A stretch of 60,000 nt of DNA from positions 9,671,387 through 9,731,386 of the forward strand of contig OU612069.1 of the NCBI GenBank assembly GCA_914767715.1. The letters run 5' to 3'. Shown here piece after piece: positions 1 through 12,018 of the stretch. The first letter of the stretch is position 1; every line of letters starts with the position of its first letter. The stretch comes from Membranipora membranacea. Taxonomy: Eukaryota > Bryozoa > Gymnolaemata > Cheilostomatida > Membraniporidae. The translations under genes and the position numbers were made by a program. Below the pieces are notes generated by a model that was given only the letters and a program-made list of their open reading frames with translations, was not told where the DNA came from and searched no databases.

Positions 1-644
1 ATTCATCTGCGATCGATATAGGGAGGGCAAGAATGGTACAATTGGTTAGAACGCTTGCAATTCACTACCTGGGGATAAATGCCACACTCGAGCCGACTGT
101 GGGAGTTTCCTGGATTGATTGATCCAGCTTACAGCACCCTAGAGTGTATATACTTATATATCAATATCATATTCATCGGTGACATTACATCAACAATCGC
201 ACAGTCAAAAGTTTAACCATAATATTAGTTATCGAATAAGGAAGAGCAAAGGATTGCATTCTATTATGAACATAAAACATGCAGAAATGCAATAAATGAG
301 AAATATTTCAATTTTTAGGAGTTGTCTTGTCACAGACAACAAGGAAACAACTTTTTGTTAATGCATGAGGAGGGAAGACTTCTCTTCATAGACCTACTAA
401 TAATAATTATTTACTTTATTATTAGTAGGTCTATGCTTCTCTTGAATTAATCTATAACATATGCACAGCTGCAACCCCACTAGCTATTTTCAACACCATG
501 TCGTGTTCAGAAAATCACTTTCAGTAGGTGGAGTGCGTTAATAATCCTGTCAATGACTTAAAAATGAGACAGAGTTTGACAAGGAGCTCTATATACAAAC
601 TACATTAGAGGACACAGTCAGGCTAAAGTCTCCCAATTCATTAC
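1..644. other. Intronic flank of the dioxygenase gene, no exon seen
   Basis: No coding block of the dioxygenase was found here. It holds a possible degenerate tRNA-like head near 38-85 (TGGTACAATTGG fits an A box; the B box at about 88-96 is poor) and a perfect 20-bp inverted repeat at 387-435. Confidence 0.5.
387..435. repeat. Short foldback element, 20-bp perfect arms
   Basis: CATAGACCTACTAATAATAA at 387-406 is exactly reverse-complementary to 416-435, with a 9-bp loop. Close relatives sit at 54859-54901 (15-bp arms, CATAGACTTAATAAT) and, degenerate, at about 1012-1047, so this is a small dispersed family of stem-loop elements rather than a chance hairpin. Confidence 0.8.
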
Positions 645-3600
645 CTTGATGAGTAACGATAAAGAGATGCTCATCGTGTACACTTCCTGTCCCAGTCTCA
701 TTCTGACTCAGAGGTTTCTGTGATGATAATATCTTATCCAGCTACAACAAATACAGAAAATAACTTTTAGTAATACAAGGTACTGAATTATTAACTAACA
801 TGTACTAAATGACTATCATTTTCAGACTTCTGGGGTAATTTATATGACATACAAATCTTTGTACACTGAATTAAATATTCTACATTGGGTTTAAACTATT
901 TCAGAACAGCCTGCCAAAAACAGAAACTACTTGTTTCTTCTATAAGGTTGCCCGTGGCAATTGTAATTCTTCCACCTAAAATAGCAGAGGTTAGCCAATG
1001 AAGGCCAACAATAGACTTAATATATAAGTATATTATTATGTCTATAAGGCCAACACAACCTGTAGTAAAGTGAGGACATTGACAGGCAGAGATATTATCG
1101 AACATAGATCAAAAGCTCTTGATCTATATTCAACTTAGAATTGCTGAGAGATGACAGTAAAATTTAACAGAATTTTGACACATTTATATCGTTTGATCTT
1201 TTTTGAACTGTCACATTGTGAGAAACGGAGCAGAGACGTAGCAGTACTTTCTCAATAAAAGTCACATAATTCACATAAGTACACATGGCTCTGCTGCTTC
1301 TCTAGTTATTACATAACCAGATTGGCAAACTAGCAAAAACCAGAGAACAGAAAATCTGTTTTCATATAGAATAATGACTTGGCAAAAAATAGGGATTTTG
1401 AGTATTTTCCTGGAAGTGAAAACAAATTTGAATGGGCTGCTTCATATATATGTTAAAGGGGGTTCAAAAGCTTGCTGCACCAATGAAATAATATTGGATG
1501 CAAATTTTTGGCAGTGCTCCAAAACTACATTTTGGTTTTGGCAGTTCATAAATTTGAGTTCTCACTGTAAAGATAAGGGGCGATATAACCGCCCCCCTCT
1601 CAAAGCAGCTAAGTGACTTAGCAATACTTTCGCTTATCAGCGCGAGGTTGCTGATATCGATAGGACCCTAGACGGAGTAAAATTTGGCATATTACGCAGA
1701 AAATAATGCTCTACTTGATATTACATTACATGCTTAAATATATAACATTGAGACCAAGGTCGCAATATGATTAAAGATAATAAAATGGGCCTAAAATAAA
1801 CCTAAATATTTAGATTATGAAATCTTAAACTTTCAATGACACTGCCATTCATAAATTGTGGCGGCTGATTAGAAAACCCTTGGATGAAGGGGTGGGATCA
1901 ATATCTAGCAGCGTCTCAAACTTCCTCGCCAAGTGAAGTACAAAGATAACTAACTGAATGGGATTTTAACCTCAAACTGTCACCTGTGTAAAATATTGCT
2001 AAAAAAAAGAATTGGTCATAATCAGGTTGTGATATCTATGAAATAAAGGTCCAACTATACCGCCGTAGACTCTATCATTGAAAATTATTTTCACCCTACT
2101 ACTATTCGAGGGCTCCAGACTTAACCCCAGATGTTGGTAACCTGCATAATACAGTGAGCTGCAGGAAATCTATTCCCTACAAAATCCATCACTTGCAGCG
2201 GTGGTTTTTGCTCAATGGAAGAGACCGGCTGATACACCAGCTAGACAACTGCTCTTGTTGGCTTGACAGATCTTACATCGATTGACTCATAATTTTTATC
2301 CATGTATCAAAACATCCAAGCAGTAAAAGGTTGTTTTGTCTTGTTAGAATGTATTTTGGGACGATCATGTCAAAACAACAAATTCTTCAAAAATTAAGCA
2401 ATGAGATAAGTGAGTGCCGACAATGGATATTTTGCAGCATGGAAAGTTCTGGTTCCTCATATGCAATCAGGTTCATCTCATCCTTCAACACTATGAGTTA
2501 ATTATAGAACTGAAAGGCAGCAACTGAAGGGCAGCAGCCCAACCCGTCTGGCTCAGCTAATAAGTGATCAGATGTGAACCTGAACAGTTTCTATTTTATT
2601 CTATTTTATTCTATTTTATTCTTTTTTATTCTATTTTTGTCTACTGACTCACCAAAAGAAAATGAGGAAAAAACTGTACAAGCATTTTGCTTTCCATTGC
2701 ACTCAAAAGAAAAAATTGTTTCTGAATTCCGAGAAATCCTGCAGCCCGAGGCTGTACATATTGATTACCTGGACCTGCTTCTAAATTATCTTGGCAATGA
2801 GTGCTTGTTTGTCCAGCGTTTATTTCACTGAGCCAAAATTTAATTTGTATCCTTTTTCAGTGCATGTTATTTGAAAAACCTGGACAGAATACCAAACAGT
2901 GACAGTGCAAATTGATATAGAAATGCCCCTTGTCCATTATCTTTACAGTTCAGAGAAAGTCCGGGTATGATTGTCCGGGTTGGGATGTCAGATAGCCAGT
3001 ACGAATTATATCATCTCATACTATATCGCTATTGACGCACTGTGCACTGGTGTTATTTCATAAGTCCAATTGCTCTGTGTGTAATGAAGTTGTTAGGCTT
3101 CTCAACCACATCAATATAATATATCATGGTATATGTTTTTTTCTCATATGATGATTTGGAAAAATAATCTACCTATTTGGAACACAATACAATGCCAAGA
3201 TCATTGGGATTAAGATCTCATCTTTCCATTTATTTTATTAATATTTTTTCCATAAAAGTTTGGACATGACTATTTTGAGATGTTCTATGATAGGATAGGA
3301 TTGAATAAAACTGCAGAGTTCAATTGAGGAAAGTTCAAAGATGGCTGGTGAAACTGGCAGCAGCATTCCGATATAAAAAATCCCAAATCCCAAATAAAAC
3401 TTCAAACTTTGTCTAGGGTTTGTCATATACATATAAACAGTTTTTTATATGTTTATTGGGCTTACTGATAGTAGAATGCCACTACCACTAAAAATTCAAC
3501 CACTGTGTCTAATTATTAATCCAGGGGCATTCAATAACATTGAACAAGGGGTTCTGAGCCAAATCATCACAAAACTTAGCAGAAAACCCTTGTCTTTCAA

Positions 3601-6600
3601 TCAGGCCAAATTCATTCCCAAATTGTTTGTGGAGATAAACGCTGCCCTCAAGCAGTGAACGATTTGGGAACAAAGACTCTCCAATCTCAAAAAGGAGCGA
3701 TCAAATGTCAGCTAGAGCAGTATTTCAGTATCTAATTGAAAGACCCCCTCCAGTCTGAAAGAAACCAGTTAGGTAGCTGACATAAACGTAAACATATATA
3801 TACACATATTTATATGTATTTACACATATTTATATGTATTTACACATATTTATATGTATTTACACGTATTTATATGTATTTACACGTATTTATATGTATT
3901 TACACGAGTATTTATATGTACATGGTAGAAGCTTACCTTTAGATAGTCGTGATAGTTGACGCCCTCACTGACAGCCAGATTGTTGAGACCATCCTGAGCT
4001 TCCTGAACGTCAGCAGCAGGTTCTCCTGTCTCCATGTCTCCAGCAAACCTGCAAAACAAGAAAAATACATCACACAAATATTACAAAAACAACGCATCAC
4101 TGTCAACAAAATGTGTATCGAAATCGACGCAACAAGACATCACTGTCATCAACAATCATGTGTACCACCAACAAAGGAAGGAAGGAAATCTACGCAACAA
4201 TACATTATTTATATAATATAATAATACAAAATATATTAATTATTAAACATGATATTGAAAAAAAGACAAATACACTTACTTCTACTTCTAATAAGCAGAT
4301 TCGGATTCAGTTAAGCACTTGCAAAAAGGTGACAGGAAAGTATAATCTCCATGAAACCTACGCAATAACTCATCACTTTCAACTACATGTGTACTACCGA
4401 CAAGTGAATAAAGAGAAAACTAATACGCTAGCTTTCAATTCTGCTAAATGATTTCGATCAGGATTAAGTTTCAGTTGAGAAAAACTTGAGCACTTGCACA
4501 AAAGGTGAATTAAATTTCCTAAACACTGATGGACAGTTTTGTTACCATTGAAACAAAACTGCCAGGGTCATCAATCTTAAACTGCCCTGGGTATGAAGAG
4601 GTTTTTAGAAACCACGAATTAACCATGCTTTTCCTATGAATTAGAATCCTTCTGAAATAACTGGAACACATGAAAACCAACCACATATATCACATCAGTA
4701 ACCCCCTGATTAAGAAGTTTATACCATAAATAGCAACTGTATTTTATCTACCACAAAAATACAATACTATATTATCAAAAGTCCCACATTGCACTAAAAA
4801 ACCCAGTGCTTAGCAACCACGAAAGACAATTCAGCATTGATAACTAACTACAGGATAATTAAGCCCTTGATCTCAAGGTCATTTTAAACAATGACAAATA
4901 ATCCCCTCATTCGTTTATGTAGTGTCATATCATGTATCAAAACAAGAGGATTAAATCGAGCTTCTAGAGGGATTATGGGTAATAGTTGTCGAGCAGAGTG
5001 TGAAAAGAAAGAAAAAATGCTGATGCAAGGTGGCTCATTGTATCTAACTATAAGGATATAGGATGATGAAATCTAGGAGTCACACTTTGATGAAACTTAA
5101 TCTGGGATAGAGGGAGAGAAACCGGTCTGCACTGGCAAAGGAATATTTTCAATTTTAATTAGCAATAGTAAACATTGAAAAACCGGAGCAGGATACTGTA
5201 TGTGGGTCAAATGTGGGTTAAAATCGCAAATCTGTCTCTGTCCAAAGACTAATAAATTAAGAAATTAAAGTGCTTGAAGGGGGCGGCCACCATATTCGGC
5301 GCAAAGTTGCTCCCAGTGTGCATGCAGGTCGGAGCCCACCTGGGGCGTCAATTGAGCCCAGTAGTTAGTAGACTGCAGTGGCATTCGAACCCAAGACCTC
5401 CATCGCTTGAGTGTTAGAGGTCAGGAGCTCTAACCAACTAAGCTACCTCCTTCTCCGTAAGCAACGTAAATATATGGTGATGGAGAAGTTCTCAATTAAA
5501 CAAACGGGAACGGTAACCATTAAATCTCATCTCATGTTCAGCACTGACGGGAGAAATGTACTGGTAGTTATTTGTTTGTTGTTTAAAGTCTGATATTTGC
5601 TTATACAGACAACGAAGAATATTATGACAGTCTGTTAGCTAACTGTCTCAGAAGCTAAGTTGTGTCAAATGCTCCTCGTGATGATAAAAATTGTATCCTT
5701 GGTCTTGTAACATGTCTGGATCGCCACTTCAAGTTTTTAGTTGGCTGTGTACATTTCTTTCCCCTGTAATGACTACTGTTTAGCCTGGCAACTGACACCA
5801 TTGCAAACTGTCTGCGGACTCAAACTATAGTTTCTTGACACATGAATATTTTAGTTTTCGGACCACCAAAATACTGTAGACCATATTTGGGTCTAGTAGC
5901 CAAATCCCCATAATTTGATATTTCACACTGCATAAAAGGACTGGTGTGAATCTCTCTCAGGTAATGATTGAGTAAAAAGGCTTAAAATGCCGCCATGCTC
6001 AGAGCAATCTGAGTCAGAAAAGAAAGCAATGTTGTTTCTGAAGAGTCATGAAGCGGGTAAGTGATGGTTACAAAGAAAAGACACAGAATAGAAGTGTAGG
6101 CCTACAACAAATCACGTCCTTCTGATCCTGTGGAGTCACAGATAACAGTCGATTGACTAAACAAAATAAAAGCCACTTTCATCAGAATAATAGATGGAAT
6201 CGAGCTCTTAAGCAATTGAGCAGGGAGGATTTCAAGCATGTTCTTAGACGGCCTTTTGACTGTTCACTTAAAGCAGCGAATCCTTAACTAAATATGGTTG
6301 GAGGGTAAATAAAACAAGACACTTTAGAGATGAAAGATCAACAGATATGTAGGTGAATACCGTGCGGATATTACGGCAATTGATTGGAAAACATAGAAAT
6401 AGAGTAGGAAAACAGAATTGAATAGAAGAAAATTGCAGGCCTACCCTACCAAACCAACCAATGAAATGGATGGATAGAATGATTACTAACGATAGTTGCT
6501 TAGATCAGGGAGAATTCTCCCTGCTTTGATAATGATAGATCAATGAACACATCAACGACACATTCATTCACTATTCAGTTTGATAGGAAAGATAACATAA

Positions 6601-6886
6601 TTTAGTAATTGGACTGGTAGTTAGCAGGTTTCCAAGTTTGTGTTATTATTTATGTCAGTAAAGAAGAGTTAATATAAAATAATAAAACTTGTGGTAGAGG
6701 ATACCGGAGCAGATGGAGAAGTCTGGTTGAGCTTGGTATCAAGCAAAAACCCGCCACCCGTACAGGACAAAGGCGGTGAAAGGTGAGAAATAAAACTTGT
6801 GGTAGCAGTCTAGTCAATGAACTTCATTGACATTGGTCTAGTAGTATGGGTACTCACATAACATCTCTTGCATAAGGACAGGCCAT
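645..6886 (-). CDS. TDO2: Tryptophan 2,3-dioxygenase, 5' part (three exons; gene runs off the left edge)
   Basis: Heme enzyme opening the indole ring of L-tryptophan to N-formylkynurenine, first step of the kynurenine pathway, cytosolic. Exons on the minus strand: 6886-6858 (29 nt, starts MACPYARDV), 4048-3937 (112 nt, ends SEGVNYHDYLK) and 741-645 (97 nt, LDKILSSQ...VHDEHLFIVTHQ). All junctions are GT-AG and phases agree (2, 0, 1). The third exon carries the family signature HDEHLFI-THQ; His78 here corresponds to the heme-distal His76 of human TDO by my recollection of the human protein. The MACPYA start resembles insect vermilion. The ATG has A at -3 and G at +4. The next expected block (AYELWFKQ) is not found in bases 1-644, so the gene continues outside. 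Very confident in the family from exons 2-3; the tiny first exon rests on phase, donor quality and the MACP start. Confidence 0.9.
2585..2637. repeat. Short tandem repeat, 10-bp unit
   Basis: About four to five copies of TTCTATTTTA-type units in the second dioxygenase intron. The ORF that crosses it starts inside the repeat and has no recognisable product. Confidence 0.7.
3585..3750. mobile_element. Degenerate MITE copy (family ending ATTGAAAGACCCCC)
   Basis: Right end TCTAATTGAAAGACCCCC matches the ends of the two better copies at 42097-42304 and 52613-52837. The interior shares GATTTGGGAAC-type phrases, and the left side carries TGTCTTTCAATCA. Boundaries are approximate. It lies in the dioxygenase intron. 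Confidence 0.5.
3798..3916. repeat. Minisatellite, 20-bp unit, about six copies
   Basis: Tandem array of TATTTACACATATTTATATG; later copies change ACAC-A to ACAC-G. It ends only about 15 bases from the splice donor of dioxygenase exon 2 (GTAAGC at 3936-3931, minus strand), so array length changes could affect splicing of that exon. Confidence 0.9.
5262..5456 (-). mobile_element. tRNA-derived SINE
   Basis: On the minus strand a pol III A box (TAGCTTAGTTGG, 5445-5434) is followed at normal tRNA spacing by a B box (GGTTCGAATGCC, 5391-5380). The 5' GGAGGTA cannot pair with a matching 3' acceptor end, and unrelated GC-richer body sequence follows to about 5262. It is therefore a SINE head and not a functional tRNA. 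It lies in dioxygenase intron 1. Confidence 0.8.
6506..6523. repeat. Perfect 18-bp palindrome
   Basis: CAGGGAGAATTCTCCCTG is self-complementary. It shares the CAGGGAG...CTCCCTG core seen in the 84-bp palindrome at 22584-22667 and in the cluster at 7282-7404. Confidence 0.7.
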
Positions 6887-9054
6887 TATTCCAATAGTAT
6901 AGTGACGCTTAGATTGTGTCTGTGATACTTGTCAGTTCTTCCTACTCCCTGTTTACAGTATAGACAGAACAAGTGGAAAATATATGATTATTATGGTAAT
7001 AAAATAATAGTATGTTGGTTCTCTCAGATTCCAATGTGCAAGATTGGTGACCTTGAGAGGCATGAAGTTCACATTCGGTAATCAGATAAAATTTGATTGG
7101 TCAATTACACAATCCTTCAACTTTGATTGGTTGGAAGATTTGGATACCGGCCAATAACTGTTTTATCTTCAGATCTTTATCGTATCAGTGATGAAACTAT
7201 TCCATTGTATAAGAGTTGACAAGGTCTTACAACTCTCTATCGCACCAATTGTCGATGAGAAGAATTCCTTCTCACTGCCATCAGGGAGTTTGGGATATAA
7301 ACTCCCTGTTGCCATCAGAGAGTTTGGGACAACTCCCTGCTCTCATTGAGTGCTTGTCTGTTGACTAAGGAATGTTACTCGTACAAGCAAGGAGTTACTC
7401 CTTGGTGCAAGCTTGCGGTCCTTTGCAGTACACATTGTAAATATAAAAATGTAAATGTTCCCTCTGTGAATACGGAGGAATACGGAGGAATACTAAAGCA
7501 AAGCTGTGATCAAGGTGCGACGCCTTGTTTCCCGACAATTACAATAACACTCTGTCATCAGAGAGGGAAAAAATTTGTTCTGCAATGTTGCTGTGTATAG
7601 GAATTTGGATGAGAAAAGCTCTCCTTCAAAACCATCAGCACATATCAACCAATCGGTACCTCCTTTGCCCAGAGGCTAGCATAAGCGCTCAATTGTTGTT
7701 GATAATGAAATGCTACTACCAGCTATCGTGGCACAATTTGAGTGCTTCTAACACCCAGAGGCATAACTCTGCAAAAATATGATGAAGTATTAGGATGAAA
7801 ATATCAGTCATCAAATCTAATTGATGTTATATTTTATCACCAAAAACCTCGAAAATAGATGCAGATATTAGTTTGACGTTGTAGAAGATTTTGCCTATTC
7901 CCTCATGCTTAGAATTGGGATATTTATTGCTAGCTAGCATGTCCTCGTCCCCTCTATAGTATAAGCTCCCTAGCCTTGTCACTCGACCAGTGGCCGCGTG
8001 ACAAGGCTATAAGCTCCCACTATGGCTAGTTTAAATTGGCGCTAACTTACATTAATTCACCCTAAACTAACTAAACGTATTCGTAAATATCTACGCCTCT
8101 ATGGTATATACTGGTTATAAGTTTTTGTCTGCATTATATTGTGTCATTGAAAAACATATAGCAAAAACTCTGAATGACTGACTGACTGGCTTTCTATTTA
8201 TCACTTATGCAATTTTTAGAAGACCTACTATGAATTATGAGTTTTGTATCAATAAGATTAAGTGAAATGTGTGCTGGGGGAAGGGGGCCTCCTCAAATTT
8301 CGGCTATAGGTTTTGTTGACAGGTGGAAAATTCCATAGTTCAATCCGACCCTGGTTTGATATTGCCTGCCCACGCCCGTTGCAAATTGAACTCTCGTTCA
8401 ACCAATTTTGGTTCATTTCGCCTGCACTTCAAGTTCTTTCTATTGGTTGGCCATCTCCAACTAGGGAGACACGCCTCCTTACGTATGGTTTAAACCTTAT
8501 TAAGGGTAGGTGGGAGAGGAATCTACAAACTCTCTAGTAAATGTAGAATTGTTAGTCAGTGAAATCAGTGTCGTTACAAAAACGCGGAAATATTGAGGGC
8601 TGAAGTATTGTCGTATCTTGCAACGATGTTACAAAAGAGGACACATATTATTCATGATGGTTATTTTACCAGAATTTCCACATTTTATATTCAATTTTGT
8701 TCTCGTGAAAATATGTGATGAAAATTCGAGATAACACATAAGTTTAGAAGCCAAAATTGAGTGCAGTAAAGTACGATTGACCGATTTGACACCAAAGACA
8801 AGATAAATGGGACATGCATAAGATTATACTTTGGATTGACAGCCATACAGATTATCAGATTTGAAATTATTGCAAATAATTGCAACAGTATATTTCACCC
8901 TGTAAGCTTGTGGTTGACAAAACAGGACATCCTTGAAGGTCGTCTAAAAGTTTCCTGGTGGTGACAAGACTTATTCCTTCTTTTTATCCTTACAAAAGTA
9001 ATAAATAATTCATTAAAATCTCATTCTTTAGATTGTACTTTAGGGCAGGTTGAG
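6887..9054. other. Intergenic region between divergent dioxygenase and WAP genes
   Basis: Promoter side of both genes; no TATA box seen for the dioxygenase. It contains small inverted repeats: 7282-7308 (CAGGGAGTTT / AAACTCCCTG), a 17-bp palindrome at 7388-7404 (CAAGGAGTTACTCCTTG), and 12-bp arms TAGCCTTGTCAC at 7971-7982 / 7998-8009. No convincing exon was found. Confidence 0.5.
7282..7404. repeat. Cluster of short palindromes with GGGAGTT core
   Basis: Two near-identical phrases of the type CCATCAG-GAGTTTGGGA...AACTCCCTG occur in a row at 7278-7340, followed by a 17-bp palindrome at 7388-7404. They belong to the palindrome family that includes 6506-6523, 9863-9893 and 22584-22667. Confidence 0.6.
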
Positions 9055-9062
9055 TATAAAAA
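9055..9062 (+). promoter_or_regulatory. TATA box of the WAP-domain gene
   Basis: TATAAAAA lies about 125 bases before the ATG at 9185. An initiator-like TCATCAA around 9084-9090 sits at the usual 30-base distance. A TATA promoter fits an inducible or highly expressed secreted product. Confidence 0.7.
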
Positions 9063-9184
9063 CTCCATAGCTTGTCATAAGTTTCATCAAGCAACACTTG
9101 TGACTGCCACACGAAAAACTGCGTTCAGTGAAAACTTCAACTTGGAACTTGCTTCTTTCTACCAACAACAGCAGAATTATAACC

Positions 9185-10421
9185 ATGGAGGTCCTCCAGC
9201 TGTCTACGTTGTGTGCTCTCTGCCTGATCTTGCTCAGTAAGAAGTTAAAGATCTTTTTAAATTCTATAATTTAAAATGGATTTTGAAGATTTGAAGATTT
9301 GGATTCTATCTTCTGTAGAGGAGTGAATATTGGCTTAGCTATTTGAGATGAGGGCTTATCAAAGGATTGAGGTTCGCTAATAGTTAGCTTGCCCAAAGTT
9401 TTCCTATTTTCAAGCCTGTTAAAAGACATATCGGTAAGGCCTTGGCACACCACCCCCCTCCATCACTCCAATCTCAGTGTCTGTGTCTACATCTGCTTCG
9501 ACTATGTTCACTACAAGACTGCTGTGAAAAACTGTTTAATTTGCTGTCATATTTGTATCACATTGTACATAAATATTTGTAGGTTTCTCCTCTCTTGGAT
9601 CCGTGCAAGCTGCTGCTCTGCCAAAAGCGACGTAAGTACCTCAGTGCTAGTCTCGGCTATCCAATGTGCTACCTGTGATGATTGGCAGATCACCAGAGCC
9701 AACACTGTGGTTATGTGAGCCTAAGGATTGTTTTAAAACATGTTTGACAACTCAGTGCATGAAGCATACAGGGTAGTTGTGAGAAGAAATAACGATTAAA
9801 TGGTGCTTCTCAAGATTCTTTGACAAATATTGTGAAATGAAAACTTTGAACTATGTACAAACAAGGAGTTAGAGACTAACTCTAACTCCTTGAGTAGGGT
9901 GTTTTAAACATTGAGGATTAATTAAATTTTCTGGGAGACCAGATCTACATAGAAAGTTGTTTTACCTAATCAATGGGAGTTGTCAAAACTTTTAAACTTT
10001 TTGCTGTTACATAGGAGAAGGCAGTGGTGCAGTTGTGGTTATAGTACCAGGCCATCATTGAAGGTCCTGGGTTTTAATCCAAATGCAGTGCTCCGACCTA
10101 AAAATATTTCCATCGCCTATGCCCAAATGTGGCGTGTGCTATGACTCCTGTTTTAAACAAACACTTTTTGACCAACGCTTCGAATGAAAATTTTGGGTTG
10201 TGCCAATGCAGTATCAACAAGCCCATTTCATGTTAAAACATGAATCTATATATCTCTCCTTCAGATGTCCGCTGTTTTCTCCCCCTGCTCCTGGTGTTTG
10301 TGACGAAGTAGACCCATCAATCGGCTGTGATAGTGACGCTGACTGTATATCAGTATCAGAATTGAGATCAGGGTCAAGCCTATGCTGCTCTATCCCATGT
10401 GGCAGTCGCACATGTTTCTAG
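9185..10421 (+). CDS. Small secreted single-WAP-domain protein
   Basis: Three exons: 9185-9236, 9583-9631 and 10265-10421, phases 1 and 2, all GT-AG; total 258 nt, 85 residues, ending in TAG. Residues 1-27 form a signal peptide (MEVLQLSTLCALCLILL..., likely cut after SVQA). The last exon is one whey acidic protein four-disulfide core with exactly eight cysteines (35, 46, 55, 61, 74, 75, 79, 84) in the family order CP, C, C, DxDC, CC, CG, C. Nothing follows the domain except Phe85. WAP proteins act outside the cell as serine protease inhibitors, antimicrobials or shell/matrix proteins; which applies here cannot be told. The ATG sits in a strong context (AACCATGG) behind a TATA box. The only obvious polyadenylation signal is 412 bases downstream. 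Confidence 0.88.
9863..9893. repeat. Perfect inverted repeat, 13-bp arms, in intron 2 of the WAP gene
   Basis: CAAGGAGTTAGAG, loop ACTAA, CTCTAACTCCTTG. Same GGAGTT/AACTCC core as the other short palindromes of the window. Confidence 0.75.
10021..10100 (+). mobile_element. tRNA-derived SINE head
   Basis: AGTGGTGCAGT...TGGTTA resembles an A box region and GGGTTTTAATCC at 10069-10080 a decayed B box at tRNA spacing. It lies in the second intron of the WAP gene. No acceptor-stem pairing, so not a tRNA gene. Confidence 0.55.
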
Positions 10422-10832
10422 TTGTATACAAGCCGTATAGGACTGTCCATATCAATATCATGTTTAACGTGATATATCGCCTTTTCAGTTTCTCAGGCAC
10501 TACTTGTCCTATCTCAAAAATTCCTTCACTGACACGTTGCCAGTATGACTTATGTTTAATTTCGCAAATTTTTTCAAACCGCATATTTCTAACTTGATTA
10601 ATTGTACATTAGCTAAAATGCATTGAAAACATATAGGCAGCAATGATGACATGACATGATCACCAACACAATATTAAAAAGTTTTAAAAAGCGATATATC
10701 ACGTTAGTAATCATAGCAATTATTCACTGTGTCTCCAATATTTACCCATAAAGAATACTGTTAGTTATTGAGGCTTCTTTTGCAGAAATCTTGACTAATC
10801 CAATTTTTTCTATTCCATATTTCTTTTTAATC

Positions 10833-10838
10833 AATAAA
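10833..10838 (+). terminator. Candidate polyadenylation signal of the WAP gene
   Basis: AATAAA, 412 bases after the stop codon; no nearer canonical signal was noticed. Confidence 0.5.
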
Positions 10839-11803
10839 GACTGCTGACACACCACCCACTCACTGCTATAATCTTAAGTGTGATCATTTACAAAATATCA
10901 ACAAATAGAAGGAGCAGTCGGTATGATATCTCATTTGGGTAGAGGTCCTTGAAATCTAATATGCAAATGTTTGAAGACCTGGGTGTGACTACTGCACAAG
11001 CTGTGATCTTGATCATTAGCATCATCTTTGAAGCGAAGAGAGGGCTATCCTAACTTGATTACAGGTACTGGGACCCATAGTACTCAAGCCGCATCATATA
11101 CCCATGCCCGCCAGAAACCTGGATTCTCCCTATATTGAAGAGCCATAGAGGGTTCTTTATACTGCGTGTGGGATGTGCAAACACACTGTGGACCTCCGGT
11201 ATTTTTAGTCCCGTTCCGCAATGACCTGGCTAGGATGAATGGTGCGCCGCTACCAAATCAAAATGACTGCCGACGCTGGGAATTGAGCCTGGATCGCATG
11301 CCTTAACCATTAGGCCATTCCTGACTCCTGCTCTTGACCAAGTTTGAACTAGTTTGCCTGCATCAGGAATCAATTTCCTCTCTACTGACCAGCATAGCAG
11401 TAGAAGGGAAGCAACTCTGATTGTAGACAAATTGGATCAAATTTTATCAGGTGCGCTTTACCTCTTTGCTCTGATCCACTTGTAAACTGAGGACATCCAG
11501 GCACCGAACATAGCGGGGAGATCTTTGTCTCTTCCTTCGGATAGAGACTAATCTTGCAATTTTAACCCTGAGGGTACGTTAATGAGTATCCCGTCGTGAT
11601 CAGGTTAAAGTTAACAAGAAATAAGTCATAACTTCCTGGGATTTCCAGGTTATAAAAGTTGCATTGTGGGGATGTTGCTGACATCCTGTAATGATGGTTG
11701 TATAAATGATTTTCTTTTTCGCTCAGAATAATTCATTACAAGTCAAATGTGACTAATTTTCAATCTATATGTCTATATGGTCCTTGTTTGGGGATTTTAA
11801 ACG
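10839..11803. other. Intergenic gap between convergent WAP and Ly6 genes
   Basis: No exon seen. It contains a SINE (11215-11335) directly followed by a degenerate foldback copy (11325-11455) whose ends resemble CAAGTTTGAACTAG and GGATCAAATT. Confidence 0.5.
11215..11335 (-). mobile_element. tRNA-derived SINE
   Basis: On the minus strand an A box TGGCCTAATGG (11317-11307) and a B box GGCTCAATTCCC (11289-11278) at tRNA spacing, then a non-tRNA body. A different tRNA head from the SINE at 5262-5456, so at least two SINE families are present. Confidence 0.75.
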
Positions 11804-11809
11804 TTTATT
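11804..11809 (-). terminator. Candidate polyadenylation signal of the Ly6 gene
   Basis: AATAAA on the minus strand, about 210 bases after the stop codon at 12019-12021. Confidence 0.5.
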
Positions 11810-12018
11810 TATAAAAAATTCTCAAGGTTTTAACAATATTTACATATATATGGAAACATGATGGTATTGGTAATAGAGGTTTACTTACATAATAATAATT
11901 CTCATAATTAACAACTTTCAACTGATCTCAATGCTAAATATAATGCTGCAATAATATTTCACAGAGTAAGAAATGTTTAATCACGGGGTTCCAAAAAAAT
12001 GATGCAGAATAGATGTTT

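Noticed and set aside
2095-2290. Possible transposase relic (APDLTP phrase)
   Set aside because: The phrase loosely recalls the PDL-P motif of mariner-type transposases, but the surrounding residues do not match; too weak to call.
2574-2831. 85-codon ORF near the 10-bp repeat
   Set aside because: First third is the microsatellite; the rest has no splice sites, neighbours or family resemblance to support a gene.
5380-5456. Functional tRNA gene
   Set aside because: A and B boxes are good but there is no acceptor-stem partner; it is the head of a SINE.
8313-8537. 74-codon ORF upstream of the WAP gene
   Set aside because: No signal peptide, no splice partners, no recognised motif; consistent with chance.
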